The notes beneath the pieces were generated by a model. The model did not search any database. It was not told the origin of the DNA and saw nothing but the letters and a program-made list of their open reading frames with translations. A program made the position numbers and the translations under genes. A DNA stretch of 64,000 nucleotides from NCBI GenBank assembly GCA_963974345.1, contig CAXBBW010000018.1, positions 1 to 64,000 of the forward strand. Direction: 5' to 3'. The DNA comes from RHLJ01 sp963974345 (lineage in GTDB: Bacteria; Bacteroidota; Rhodothermia; Balneolales; Balneolaceae). Positions 28,301 through 35,776 of this stretch are shown piece after piece. Numbering within the stretch: the stretch's first letter is position 1; each line of letters begins with the position of its first letter.

Positions 28301-28456
28301 TTAGGTCGGGAAGTTGCCACCTTAGTTGATGAAAGAGTAAATGCCGGCAAACATCAGGTAACCTTGGACGCTTCAGAATTTTCAAGTGGCATTTATTTCT
28401 ACCGACTTACAACCAATAACATCTCCTTTACCAAAAGGATGATATTAATGAAATAA
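25304..28456 (+). CDS. T9SS-secreted six-hairpin and LamG-domain protein
   Basis: The ATG at 25304 (MHGKTKVINF) gives a proper signal peptide ending LSAQ; the longest frame starts at 25235. About residues 50-530 are helical and six-hairpin-like (SREFFNKRPEENVYLNHPS, DDWWYATMPSVFFYQLYDLYP, GWYLSTMTPYTSGVKEPEAAG), so a glycosidase or lyase fold is possible. Two Ig/PKD-like domains follow (YTWSSESGTFIGTGSKVTWVAP and a second like it). A LamG/concanavalin-like domain (LVLYLPFNGTALDESGN to IDDIRLYDYPLSLQEI) and a type A sorting domain (LHQNYPNPFNPST to RMILMK) close it. Catalytic residues cannot be assigned. It follows the importer ATPase on the same strand and probably attacks or binds polysaccharide at the cell surface. 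Confidence 0.78.
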   Translation: MHGKTKVINFLLIIELMGVFFLSGTLSAQQIDINRINQMPDFPTPYIMRDWENATIEYDSFVFNLDATGQYLPVLFFRDTPVNYPNEPSFGLHTVVGTSSPTSGEAINVLPALIGASLVGIDKSDQNGYNWVRMSREFFNKRPEENVYLNHPSTESGDDWWYATMPSVFFYQLYDLYPETEDFEYQLKSVADQWSTAIDKMGGSATPWKVPNMNYRGWYLSTMTPYTSGVKEPEAAGALAWMLYNAYKETGEIKYRMGAEWAMEFLNAYPSNPSYELQLIYGIYTAAKMNAELGTEYDVEKMLNWTFDVGPLREWGSIVGNWGGLDVSGLIGEVNGSNDYAFSMNTFQQAGALLPLLRYDDRFANALGKWMLNAANASRLFYTEFLPDNKQDSDEWAHEYDPNSVLGHEAIRESKFNLSPYATGDAIAGGWGSTNLTLYSSSHVGYFGSIIDTTNVEGILKLDLLKTDFFRDEAYPTYLINNPYESSKTVSIDVGNGSKDIYESTTNSFISTGITGDTEITIPALSSFVIVLTPSGRIKSYEYDKLLVDNVIVDYMSGQSVPNYPPRIKGLAAVSHKLLKSDSTFIYATAVDTDEDLLNYTWSSESGTFIGTGSKVTWVAPDTSGEYTIQVQVSDGSSDPIIEHLVIEVVEKFNSAPKISSLNANPRKLDLGGTSEISCLASDEDEDEILLGWSSSGGSIEGTNETIQWKAPETEGNFYIKCEARDPDGESDSDSIAISVRDLSEINSGNLVLYLPFNGTALDESGNSTEVTLSGASLTSDRYDDSQRAYRFDGINDFIKVTNSELLNFSDAITLNFWINISTFYDREQYPISHGNWEKRWKISVSDNILRWTINTSSGITDLDAETALEKNKWYNITAYYSGDDMELYIDGNLDAFKYWNGSISPSPVDLTIGQVLPNNNQYNFNGKIDDIRLYDYPLSLQEITELLTLSTNNEEESKSEIPENTVLHQNYPNPFNPSTVISYQLSEHSLVSLKVYDLLGREVATLVDERVNAGKHQVTLDASEFSSGIYFYRLTTNNISFTKRMILMK

Positions 28457-28521
28457 AGAAGCTTACGGAGTATTTAGAAGCTGGAGGTTGGATGATTGAT
28501 ATTGGAGCACCTTTTACGTAG

Positions 28522-28605
28522 GAGACCATTGGAATTACTCAGCAAGATCATCACGAGTCCGGTACTAATCTAACGCTTCAAATCGATTTAAATGCATTTA
28601 AATAA
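28522..28605 (+). pseudogene. Possible short gene remnant
   Basis: An open stretch of 27 codons before a stop reads like a protein end (ETIGITQQDHHESG, then TNLTLQIDLNAFK) but has no start. It lies between the secreted protein gene and the repeat array. It may be the tail of a decayed gene; equally it may be chance. Confidence 0.2.
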
Positions 28606-28900
28606 CCTCCCTTGATACCTGCTACTTTGCTTTTTACAGGCTGTTCCTCCCATCCTTATTAACGAGGGGATTGAGGGAAGATCGGTTTATCAATTGGTTC
28701 AATAATCTGCTTTAGAAACAAGATCAAAGCCCCCAAAAATAAGACCGGGAAACATGGGTATGAAGAATCCGGAGAGTTGGTAGGATCGTAAGCGGGGAAG
28801 AATTTCAACGGATCGTCAAAACGAAATCTACATGGTTTCCGGCGACTTTTCGTTCTTTTGGTCACTCAAAAGGACAAACCCTTCATCGCTGGAGGAATGA
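28606..28900. repeat. Intergenic repeat unit 1 (type A)
   Basis: First of five related units of about 295 bp between the ATPase/secreted-protein operon and the GH13 gene. The head begins CCTCCCTTGATACCTGC and carries a CCATCCTTATTAACGAGGGG hairpin-like core. The middle part (GGGAAACATGGGTATGAAG, GAGAGTTGGTAGGATCG) defines type A. The tail has CTTTTGGTCACTCAAAAG and ends CTGGAGGAATGA, running straight into unit 2. Confidence 0.8.
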
Positions 28901-29196
28901 CCTCCCCTGATACCTGCCACATTGCTCTTTTCAGGCAGTTCCTCCCCTCCTTACTAAGGAGGGGATTGAGAGGAGGTCGGTTTATCAATTGGTTCAATAA
29001 TCTGCTTTAGAAACAAGATCAAAGCCTCCAAAAACAAGTCCAAAAGAAATGCGGTAGGCTTAGGCGTAGAGCTAGGAAGTACCCAGTTGTAGAAAGGAAA
29101 TCAACGGATAGAAAAGGGAACATCTTCATTTCTTTTGGTGACTTTTCGTTCTTTTGGTCACTCAAAAGAACAAACCCTTCATCGCTGGAGGAATGA
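28901..29196. repeat. Intergenic repeat unit 2 (type B)
   Basis: 296 bp. Same head and tail as unit 1, but the middle is replaced by CCAAAAGAAATGCGGTAGGC and AGAGCTAGGAAGTACCCAG (type B). The tail hairpin is perfect: GTTCTTTTG, GTCACT loop, CAAAAGAAC. Confidence 0.8.
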
Positions 29197-29469
29197 CCTC
29201 CCCTGATACCTGCTATATTGCTCTTTATAGGCTGTTCCTCCCCTCCTTACTAAGGAGGGGATTGAGGGGAGGTCGTTTATTACTGGTACCGATGATCTGC
29301 TTCAGAAACAAGATTAAAGCCCCCAAAACAAGTCCAAAAGAAATGCGGTAGGCTTAGGCGTAGAGCTAGGAAGTACCCAGTTGTAGAAAGGAAATCAACG
29401 GGTAGGAAAGGGAACATCTTCATTTCTTTTGGTGTCTTTTCGTTCTTTTGGTCACTCAAAAGAACAAAC
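29197..29469. repeat. Intergenic repeat unit 3 (type B, tail cut)
   Basis: Nearly the same as unit 2, but ends at ...AGAACAAAC where unrelated sequence begins. The head is a nested double hairpin: inner CCCCTCCTTA-C-TAAGGAGGGG (29240-29260), outer GACCTCCCCT (29195-29204) with AGGGGAGGTC (29265-29274), both perfect. Confidence 0.8.
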
Positions 29470-29529
29470 GGAATATATATTAGGTCTCAAAAATTAATAG
29501 CCTAATGATAACATACAGGCTTCTATCCA

Positions 29530-29561
29530 CGAAGTTCCTTCGGAAGTATCCTCAGGATGAC
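29530..29561. repeat. Dispersed repeat fragment (GIY-YIG-flank type)
   Basis: CGAAGTTCCTTCGGAAGTATCCTCAGGATGAC matches the right flank of the GIY-YIG gene (58584-58619) in its CCTTCGGA and GTATCCTCAGGATGAC blocks. It lies in the spacer that interrupts the five-unit array. Confidence 0.65.
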
Positions 29562-29803
29562 TATGGAAGATAATAATCAGCCTTTGAATTGTTGTTACCG
29601 GAGTTGAATAAAGTTCTTTAAACAATTGAACCAAATTCATGCAACAATTGAAGAGAGTTTTTATAAGAACCCAAACGAGTTTGTCTATAAACTTAACTGA
29701 GTTTATATAAGAACTTTAAAAAGTTTTACTGAAAACTTTTTCTACACGTATCGACAGTTCGTAACGGACATCTAAACGCAACGCATTAGATCTGGAGCTT
29801 CGT

Positions 29804-30089
29804 GAATACCTACCACATTGCTCTTTTCAAGCAGTTCCTCCCCTCCTTAGTAACGAGGGGATTGAGGGATGTCGATTTTTCAATTGGTTCGATGATCTGC
29901 TTCAGAAACAAAATCAAAGCCCCCAAAACAAGTCCGGGAAACATGGGTATGAAGAATCCAGAGAGTTGGTAGGATCGTAAGCGGGGAAGAATTTCAACGG
30001 ATCGTCAAAACGAAATCTACATGTTTTCCGGCGACTTTTCGTCCTTTTGGTCGCTCAAAAGAACAAACCCTTCATCGCTAAAGGAATGA
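29804..30089. repeat. Intergenic repeat unit 4 (type A)
   Basis: Resumes the array after a spacer of about 335 bp (29470-29803). Its middle is type A like unit 1, including GGGAAACATGGGTATGAAG. The tail has CTTTTGGTCGCTCAAAAG, a diverged loop. It runs straight into unit 5. Confidence 0.8.
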
Positions 30090-30195
30090 CCTCCCCTGAT
30101 ACCTGCCACATTGATCTTTAATAAGCAATTCCTCCCCTCCTTATTAACGAGGGGATTGAGGGAAGGTCGTTTTTTACTGGTTTCAATAGTATCAC
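30090..30195. repeat. Intergenic repeat unit 5 (head only)
   Basis: Head part only (CCTCCCCTGATACCTGCC, CCCCTCCTTATTAACGAGGGG, GGGAAGGTCG), fading into unique sequence about 140 bases before the GH13 start. Confidence 0.7.
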
Positions 30196-30336
30196 CTAGA
30201 ACAACGCTGTGTGCTTCTTTCAAACCAAAGTACCCTGCCTCCTCAGAGATGACCAAATAGACGAAATACCCAAAAAATAATCGCATTCCTTGTCTCTTTA
30301 AATACAATATTGTTCTGTAATCAAGAACGATCAATT

Positions 30337-31890
30337 ATGGCAGAAAAAATCTGGTGGAAAGAAACGGTATTCTATGAAATTTATATGCCCAGCTATAAAG
30401 ATGGCAATGGTTATGGGTATAGTGATTTTAAAGGACTGACCACAAAGCTATCTTATATAGAAAGTTTAGGAGTGAAAGGCATTTGGCTCACTCCTTTTTT
30501 GCAATCGCCTAAAGTTGATAACGGGTACGATGTTTCAAACTATTATCAGATTGATTCCACTTATGGTACGCTGGAGGATTTCAAAGTATTTATACAAGAA
30601 GCGCACAATCTCGGAATAAAAGTAATTATGGATTTGGTTTTGAATCACACTTCTACAGAATCAGTATGGTTTCAGGAAGCTCAAAAATCTATCCACAATC
30701 CTTATCGAAATTATTATATATGGAAAGACAAGCCAAACAACTGGGAGTCTTTTTTTGGAGGTTCAGCATGGGAACTCGATCCAATATCTAGCCAATATTA
30801 CTACCATAAATTTGATGCTAAAATGGCCGATCTGAATTGGCAAAATCCTAAAGTAGTTGAGGAAATCAAAAAGGTATTAAGGTTTTGGCTGGAATTGGGT
30901 GTTGATGGATTCCGGCTTGATGTGATCAACTTTTTGACTACTGAAGGCATCACTTCAGATAATCCAATAAATGAAGATGGAACACAAAATCATCTGTACG
31001 ACATCAATCAGAAAGGATTAAAAGCAGCCATGAAAATGATTCGTGCTACTGTGAATGAATACGATGATCGGTTTATAGTGGGCGAAATTGGAAGCGAAGA
31101 CATTCATGTGCTAAATCAATATCAGGGAAGTAAATTATTAGATGTCGTTTTCAATTTTAATTTCGGAAGTATTACCGAGTTTTCTGCTCAACGTATATTT
31201 GATGAACTCCAAAGTATGGAGAAAAACATGAGTAGCTATCCGACTTTGTTTTTTGGAAGTCATGATTTGCCCCGGCTCATAGATCGATTGGCAAAGAATA
31301 ATCCTGAAAGAGCAGAAGCCTTGGCTGCGCTAATGTTAACTGCTAAGGGCGTTCCTTTTATATATTATGGTGAAGAAATTGGAATGGAAAATATAGAAGC
31401 CTACTCTATTAATGAAATAATAGATATTCAAGGTCGCACACAGTATCAGTTAGTCTTAGATAACGGTAAATCTGTTGATCAAGCTCTTGAAATCGGAAAT
31501 AAACACAACAGGGATAAATCTCGGAGTCCAATGCAGTGGGATGACACCGAACATTCCGGATTTTCCGATCGAACTCCCTGGATAAAGGTTCATCAAAATC
31601 ATAGTTATTTGAATGTAGCTGCATCTGAGAAAGATGAACACTCGTTATTGAATAGGTATAAGAAAATTATTTCTTTACGAAATTCAGAACCTGTCCTTCA
31701 ATATGGGTACTATAAAGAACTTACTTTTTTGAATGATATGATAATCTTTACCAGAATTTTTGATGGTGACACCATTAAATGCTATTTCAATTTTGGGGAA
31801 CTTCCATATCAAGTAGCTTTAGAAAAGAAAGAGCGTATTTTACTGGGAGAATTAACCATTGAACCTGATAAGTATTTGATTATCAAATAA
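30337..31890 (+). CDS. GH13 alpha-glucosidase family enzyme
   Basis: Cytoplasmic GH13 (oligo-1,6-glucosidase/alpha-glucosidase-like) enzyme of 517 residues. I use the ATG at 30337 (MAEKIWWKE); nine residues upstream, a TTG gives the longest frame. The TIM-barrel motifs are visible: VIMDLVLNHTS (region I), GVDGFRLDVINFL (region II, Asp nucleophile), FIVGEIGSED (region III, Glu acid/base) and FFGSHDLPRL (region IV, with SHD where NHD is usual). SRSPMQWDDTEHSGF is typical of oligo-1,6-glucosidases. It probably hydrolyses alpha-glucosides imported by the neighbouring ABC system. The five-unit repeat array separates it from that operon, so its own promoter is likely. Confidence 0.93.
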   Translation: MAEKIWWKETVFYEIYMPSYKDGNGYGYSDFKGLTTKLSYIESLGVKGIWLTPFLQSPKVDNGYDVSNYYQIDSTYGTLEDFKVFIQEAHNLGIKVIMDLVLNHTSTESVWFQEAQKSIHNPYRNYYIWKDKPNNWESFFGGSAWELDPISSQYYYHKFDAKMADLNWQNPKVVEEIKKVLRFWLELGVDGFRLDVINFLTTEGITSDNPINEDGTQNHLYDINQKGLKAAMKMIRATVNEYDDRFIVGEIGSEDIHVLNQYQGSKLLDVVFNFNFGSITEFSAQRIFDELQSMEKNMSSYPTLFFGSHDLPRLIDRLAKNNPERAEALAALMLTAKGVPFIYYGEEIGMENIEAYSINEIIDIQGRTQYQLVLDNGKSVDQALEIGNKHNRDKSRSPMQWDDTEHSGFSDRTPWIKVHQNHSYLNVAASEKDEHSLLNRYKKIISLRNSEPVLQYGYYKELTFLNDMIIFTRIFDGDTIKCYFNFGELPYQVALEKKERILLGELTIEPDKYLIIK

Positions 31891-32220
31891 CCTGAACTAC
31901 ATAATTGCATAACTGAGCCAATAATAATTCTTTAATGTATCGATATCAGTTAAGTAGATCAGAAAATCAAATCCTATCTTAAGATCTGGTACTAATTACA
32001 ACCAAATATTGAACTATTATCTCCATTTTAAAGTACATTCATTTCACTTCTTTTGATTTCCCTGCGTATACATTCCACTATAACCACTTCATTCAGTAAC
32101 TATTTTTTAATCAAAATCTGCGTTTTTGATTTAGATGCCACTTATCTTGATCTAAAAGGATTTTCTGGAATTTTAAGGTTTACTTTTATCTCTAAAACAG
32201 ATAGACTTGGCGTTGTCAAA
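31891..32220. other. Gap between GH13 and thr leader
   Basis: About 330 bases holding the promoter of the threonine operon. No convincing terminator, tRNA or protein-coding gene is seen before the leader peptide start at 32221. Confidence 0.5.
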
Positions 32221-32304
32221 ATGAAAAACAATTTTAGAAATAACACCCCATCTTTCCTCCTCGTAATTATTACAATTACGATTATTTTCATTATTACCCC
32301 TTAG
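32221..32304 (+). CDS. thrL: Threonine operon leader peptide
   Basis: An ATG opens a 27-codon frame. It begins MKNNFRNNTPSFLL and ends VIITITIIFIITP, with seven Ile and three Thr among the last 13 residues. Thr and Ile are the regulatory amino acids of threonine operons; E. coli thrL is likewise a Thr/Ile-rich peptide. It lies 84 bases upstream of thrA. Ribosome stalling at the Ile/Thr run when either charged tRNA is scarce would alter folding of the downstream RNA and so raise thrABC expression. The symbol is by analogy. No proof of translation is in the sequence. Confidence 0.8.
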   Translation: MKNNFRNNTPSFLLVIITITIIFIITP

Positions 32305-32310
32305 GGGGTA
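32295..32310 (+). promoter_or_regulatory. Hairpin at the end of the thr leader
   Basis: TACCCC (32295-32300), loop TTAG, GGGGTA (32305-32310). The loop holds the leader stop codon, so a ribosome at the stop would melt it. No T-run follows, so it is not a classical terminator; it may be an anti-structure element of the attenuator. Confidence 0.5.
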
Positions 32311-32388
32311 CATATTTACATATCACATCTTAGGATATATTCCTACATTCACAGTCTTAAAAACTCACAACGTTTATCGAAGTATTTA

Positions 32389-34839
32389 ATGATAGTTTTA
32401 AAATTTGGGGGCACCTCAGTTGGAAGTGCAGAAAGCCTCAACCTTGTTCGCGATATTGTATCTAAAAAATCTAAATCTGATCCTCTAATTGTAGTTGTTT
32501 CAGCACTTGGGGGCGTAACCAATAACTTGGTTAATTGCGCCAATCTAGCAGCTTCAGGAAATGAAGAATATGAAGTTATTCTCTCAGAAATTGAAGCTCG
32601 GCACATTACGCTTTGCAATACATTGATTCCTGTATCTCAACGTAATCACGCGCTCACACGTGTTAAATTTCTTCTAAATGATCTCGAAGATATTTGTAGA
32701 GGTGTATTTTTAATTCAAGAGCTCTCTCCTCGTTCTAGTGATCATATTCTTAGCTTTGGGGAACGTCTCTCTTCGGTTATTATAAACGATTATTTCAAGG
32801 CCGATAAAATTGATAGTCAACTTCTTGATCCAAGAAAACTGATTAAGACAGACGGTCAGTTTGGAAACGCTGTTGTTGACTTAGAATTGAGCTACAATAA
32901 TATTCAAAATGAATTTGAAACACATACACAGGTAAGTATTTGCCCTGGATTTCTAGCTTCATCTAATATTGATAATCATACAACTACCCTTGGTCGTGGG
33001 GGCTCTGACTATACTGCTGCACTACTGGCTGCGGCATTAGAAGTCGACTTTCTTGAAATATGGACGGATGTAAGTGGTATGATGACAGCTAATCCAAAGT
33101 TAGTTCCTCTAGCGCATCCTATTGAAGAATTATCCTATGAAGAAGCTATGGAACTTTCTCACTTTGGAGCGAAGGTGATTTATCCTCCTACCATTCAACC
33201 AGTGTTAGATAAAGAAATTCCTGTATTAATTAAGAATACATTTAGTGCGGATGATGTTGGTACTAAAATTTCTCGCGAAGGTGATACCAATGGACGATGG
33301 ATCAAAGGGATTTCTTCGATTGATGATGTTGCGCTTTGCACACTTTCAGGTTCGGGTATGGTTGCTGTTCCGAATTTTTCTTATCGATTATTTTCTGCGT
33401 TAAGTCGCGAAGCTGTTAACGTAATCATGATTACCCAAGCTTCATCAGAGCATACTATTACGGTTGGAATGGACCGAAAGGATGCAGAAAGAGCTCGTAA
33501 GAGTATTGAAACTGAGTTTCAGCATGAACTTCGACAACGTAAAGTAAACCCTTTAGATATTGAAGTTGAACTTTCCATTGTAGCTTTGGTTGGAACCAGA
33601 ATGCGACAACAAGTTGGTGTTAGTGCCAATTTATTTGAAACGCTCAGCCATAATGGGATTAATGTAAAAGCAATTGCTCAGGGTTCTACAGAGCTTAATA
33701 TTTCAGTGGTAGTTGATAAAAAAAATCTTAGTAAATCACTAAACTCACTCCACGAAAGCTTTTTCTTATCTGATATGAGGAAGTTCAATCTGTTTATGAT
33801 TGGAGTTGGAAATGTTGGTAAAACCTTTTTATCTCAAATTGAAAAGCAGCACGAATTCTTATCAAAGGCATTCAAAATAAATTTAAATGTAGCCGGACTA
33901 GCGAATTCTCGAAAGATGTACTTCAGTGAAGACCCAATTGATCTTGAAAATTGGTCTGAACATCTTGAAAAATATGGTGAACCAATGTCACTCGATGGCT
34001 TTACAGATAAAATGTCTGGCATGAACCTTCGAAACAGCATATTTATTGATTGTACTGCAAGCAATGATATCCCGAAAATGTACGAGAAAATACTTTCGAG
34101 CAGTATTTCGGTCGTTACACCAAATAAAGTGGCTTGCTCATCAGACTTTGATACTTATCTAGGTTTAAAGAAAACGGCTACAAAATATCGAGCTCGATTT
34201 TTGTTTGAAACCAATGTTGGCGCTGGACTTCCAGTTGTTTCTACTGTAAGTGATTTACTTAAAAGTGGAGATCAAATTCATAAAATCCAAGCAGTACTTT
34301 CTGGTACTCTTAACTTCCTCTTTAATACTTATAATGCCACTCAAAAGTTCAGCGATGTTGTTAAAGAAGCTAAAGCTGCAGGATATACCGAACCAGATCC
34401 TAAACTTGATTTAAGTGGTATAGATGTGATGAGGAAAATCCTAATCTTAGCTCGTGAAAGTGGGTATAAAATTGAACTTGATGAAATCACTAACGTTCCT
34501 TTTGTACCTGAAGAATGCATGAATACGGACTCTCTTGAGGCTTTTTATGATAAATTAGATGAACATGATGAAGTATTTCAAGAACTTTATAAAAAGGCTG
34601 AATCGGAAGGAAAACGTATTAAGTATGTTGCCACTTTCGAAAATGGTGAGGCAAAAACAGGACTTGAAACGTTTGGAAGTGAACACCCATTCTATGAGCT
34701 TCATGGAAAGGATAATATCGTACTCTTCCAAACGATGCGATATCCCGAACAGCCTTTAGTAGTAAAAGGTGCTGGTGCTGGTGCAGAAGTAACAGCATCA
34801 GGAATTTTTGCCGATGTAATGAGAATCACTTCAGCTTAA
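32389..34839 (+). CDS. thrA: Bifunctional aspartate kinase / homoserine dehydrogenase I
   Basis: An 816-residue fused enzyme, close to the E. coli ThrA length. Residues 1-290 are the aspartate kinase (KFGGTSVGSAESL at the N-terminus, RGGSDYTAALLAAALE). Two ACT-type regulatory segments (VNVIMITQASSEHTITVGM; INVKAIAQGSTELNISVVV) lie at about 310-460. The rest is homoserine dehydrogenase (FMIGVGNVGKTFLSQI, the NAD(P) site; FIDCTASND, VVTPNKVA, VLSGTLNFLFNTY, EPDPKLDLSGIDVMRK). It makes the first and third steps from aspartate to homoserine in the cytoplasm. Feedback by threonine through the ACT domains is the norm for this family. Preceded by the leader peptide, followed 4 bases on by thrB. Confidence 0.97.
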   Translation: MIVLKFGGTSVGSAESLNLVRDIVSKKSKSDPLIVVVSALGGVTNNLVNCANLAASGNEEYEVILSEIEARHITLCNTLIPVSQRNHALTRVKFLLNDLEDICRGVFLIQELSPRSSDHILSFGERLSSVIINDYFKADKIDSQLLDPRKLIKTDGQFGNAVVDLELSYNNIQNEFETHTQVSICPGFLASSNIDNHTTTLGRGGSDYTAALLAAALEVDFLEIWTDVSGMMTANPKLVPLAHPIEELSYEEAMELSHFGAKVIYPPTIQPVLDKEIPVLIKNTFSADDVGTKISREGDTNGRWIKGISSIDDVALCTLSGSGMVAVPNFSYRLFSALSREAVNVIMITQASSEHTITVGMDRKDAERARKSIETEFQHELRQRKVNPLDIEVELSIVALVGTRMRQQVGVSANLFETLSHNGINVKAIAQGSTELNISVVVDKKNLSKSLNSLHESFFLSDMRKFNLFMIGVGNVGKTFLSQIEKQHEFLSKAFKINLNVAGLANSRKMYFSEDPIDLENWSEHLEKYGEPMSLDGFTDKMSGMNLRNSIFIDCTASNDIPKMYEKILSSSISVVTPNKVACSSDFDTYLGLKKTATKYRARFLFETNVGAGLPVVSTVSDLLKSGDQIHKIQAVLSGTLNFLFNTYNATQKFSDVVKEAKAAGYTEPDPKLDLSGIDVMRKILILARESGYKIELDEITNVPFVPEECMNTDSLEAFYDKLDEHDEVFQELYKKAESEGKRIKYVATFENGEAKTGLETFGSEHPFYELHGKDNIVLFQTMRYPEQPLVVKGAGAGAEVTASGIFADVMRITSA

Positions 34840-34843
34840 GTTT

Positions 34844-35776
34844 ATGGATCAAATTAAAGTATTTGCCCCTGCTACTGTTGCTAATGTTGCCTGTGGATTT
34901 GATGTAATGGGTTTTGCCCTCGATTCAATCGGGGATGAAATCACTCTAACAAAATCAGATTCGTTTGGACTTAAAATCACTGAGATTATTGGTTGTGAAG
35001 GTCTACCAACTGAGCCTGAAAAAAATGTTGCTACTGTTGCTGCACAAGCTTTATTAAACGCATTAGATGAACATCCTGATTTCGGATTTGAATTTATGTT
35101 ATCCAAGAATGTAATGGCTGGAAGTGGCTTAGGTTCAAGTGCTTCTAGTTCTGCTGCTGCGGTATTCGCAATGAACGAAATCCTTGGAAAACCATTCACT
35201 AAATCGGAATTAGTTTACTTTGCAATGCAAGGTGAATTTGCGGCTTCAGGAAATGCTCATGCTGATAATGTAGCCCCAAGTTTACTCGGAGGATTTACAC
35301 TCGTTCGTAGCTATTATCCTCTTGATGTAATCAAACTTGATTACCCAGAAAAGTTATATGTATCAATAGTTCATCCACAAATTGAAGTAAAAACATCAGA
35401 TTCTAAACGGATTCTACGTCGAGAAATCTTACTTAAAGATGCTATAACACAATGGGGAAATGTTGGTGGGTTAGTTTCTGGCTTAGCTAAAGGAGATTAT
35501 GATCTTATTGGAAGGTCATTAATGGATGTAATTGCTGAACCAGTACGATCAATGTTAATTCCTTTATTTAACGAAGTAAAACAATCAGCTATTGATAATG
35601 GAGCATTAGGATGTAGTATTTCAGGTTCTGGACCTTCTATTTTTGCTCTTTCTAAAGATAAAAACACTGCCGATACCATCGGTAAAGAATTTAAAAAGAT
35701 CTATGAGTCGAACGATATCGAAGCAAATGTATATGTTTCTAAAATTAATCCTATTGGTGCTGAGGTAATAGAATGA
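34844..35776 (+). CDS. thrB: Homoserine kinase
   Basis: GHMP-family kinase, 310 residues, that phosphorylates homoserine with ATP. Hallmarks are FAPATVANVACGFDVMGFAL at the N-terminus, the ATP loop GSGLGSSASSSAAAVFAMNE (about 91-110) and the C-terminal GCSISGSGPSIFAL. Its end overlaps the thrC start by 4 bases (ATGA). Second gene of thrABC. Confidence 0.97.
   Translation: MDQIKVFAPATVANVACGFDVMGFALDSIGDEITLTKSDSFGLKITEIIGCEGLPTEPEKNVATVAAQALLNALDEHPDFGFEFMLSKNVMAGSGLGSSASSSAAAVFAMNEILGKPFTKSELVYFAMQGEFAASGNAHADNVAPSLLGGFTLVRSYYPLDVIKLDYPEKLYVSIVHPQIEVKTSDSKRILRREILLKDAITQWGNVGGLVSGLAKGDYDLIGRSLMDVIAEPVRSMLIPLFNEVKQSAIDNGALGCSISGSGPSIFALSKDKNTADTIGKEFKKIYESNDIEANVYVSKINPIGAEVIE

Noticed and set aside
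28659..28865. 68-aa minus-strand frame in the repeat array
   Set aside because: Lies wholly inside unit 1; the same frame is broken in the other units.
28606..30195. CRISPR array
   Set aside because: The units are about 295 bp and near-contiguous, without short repeats and unique spacers, and no cas genes are seen.
30017..30334. 105-aa minus-strand frame upstream of GH13
   Set aside because: Half of it runs through repeat units 4 and 5, and its start region overlaps the GH13 promoter. No domain recognised.
32053..32220. The long frame that contains the thr leader as a protein gene
   Set aside because: Only the last 27 codons, from the ATG at 32221, have a meaningful pattern; the upstream part is low-quality coding sequence.
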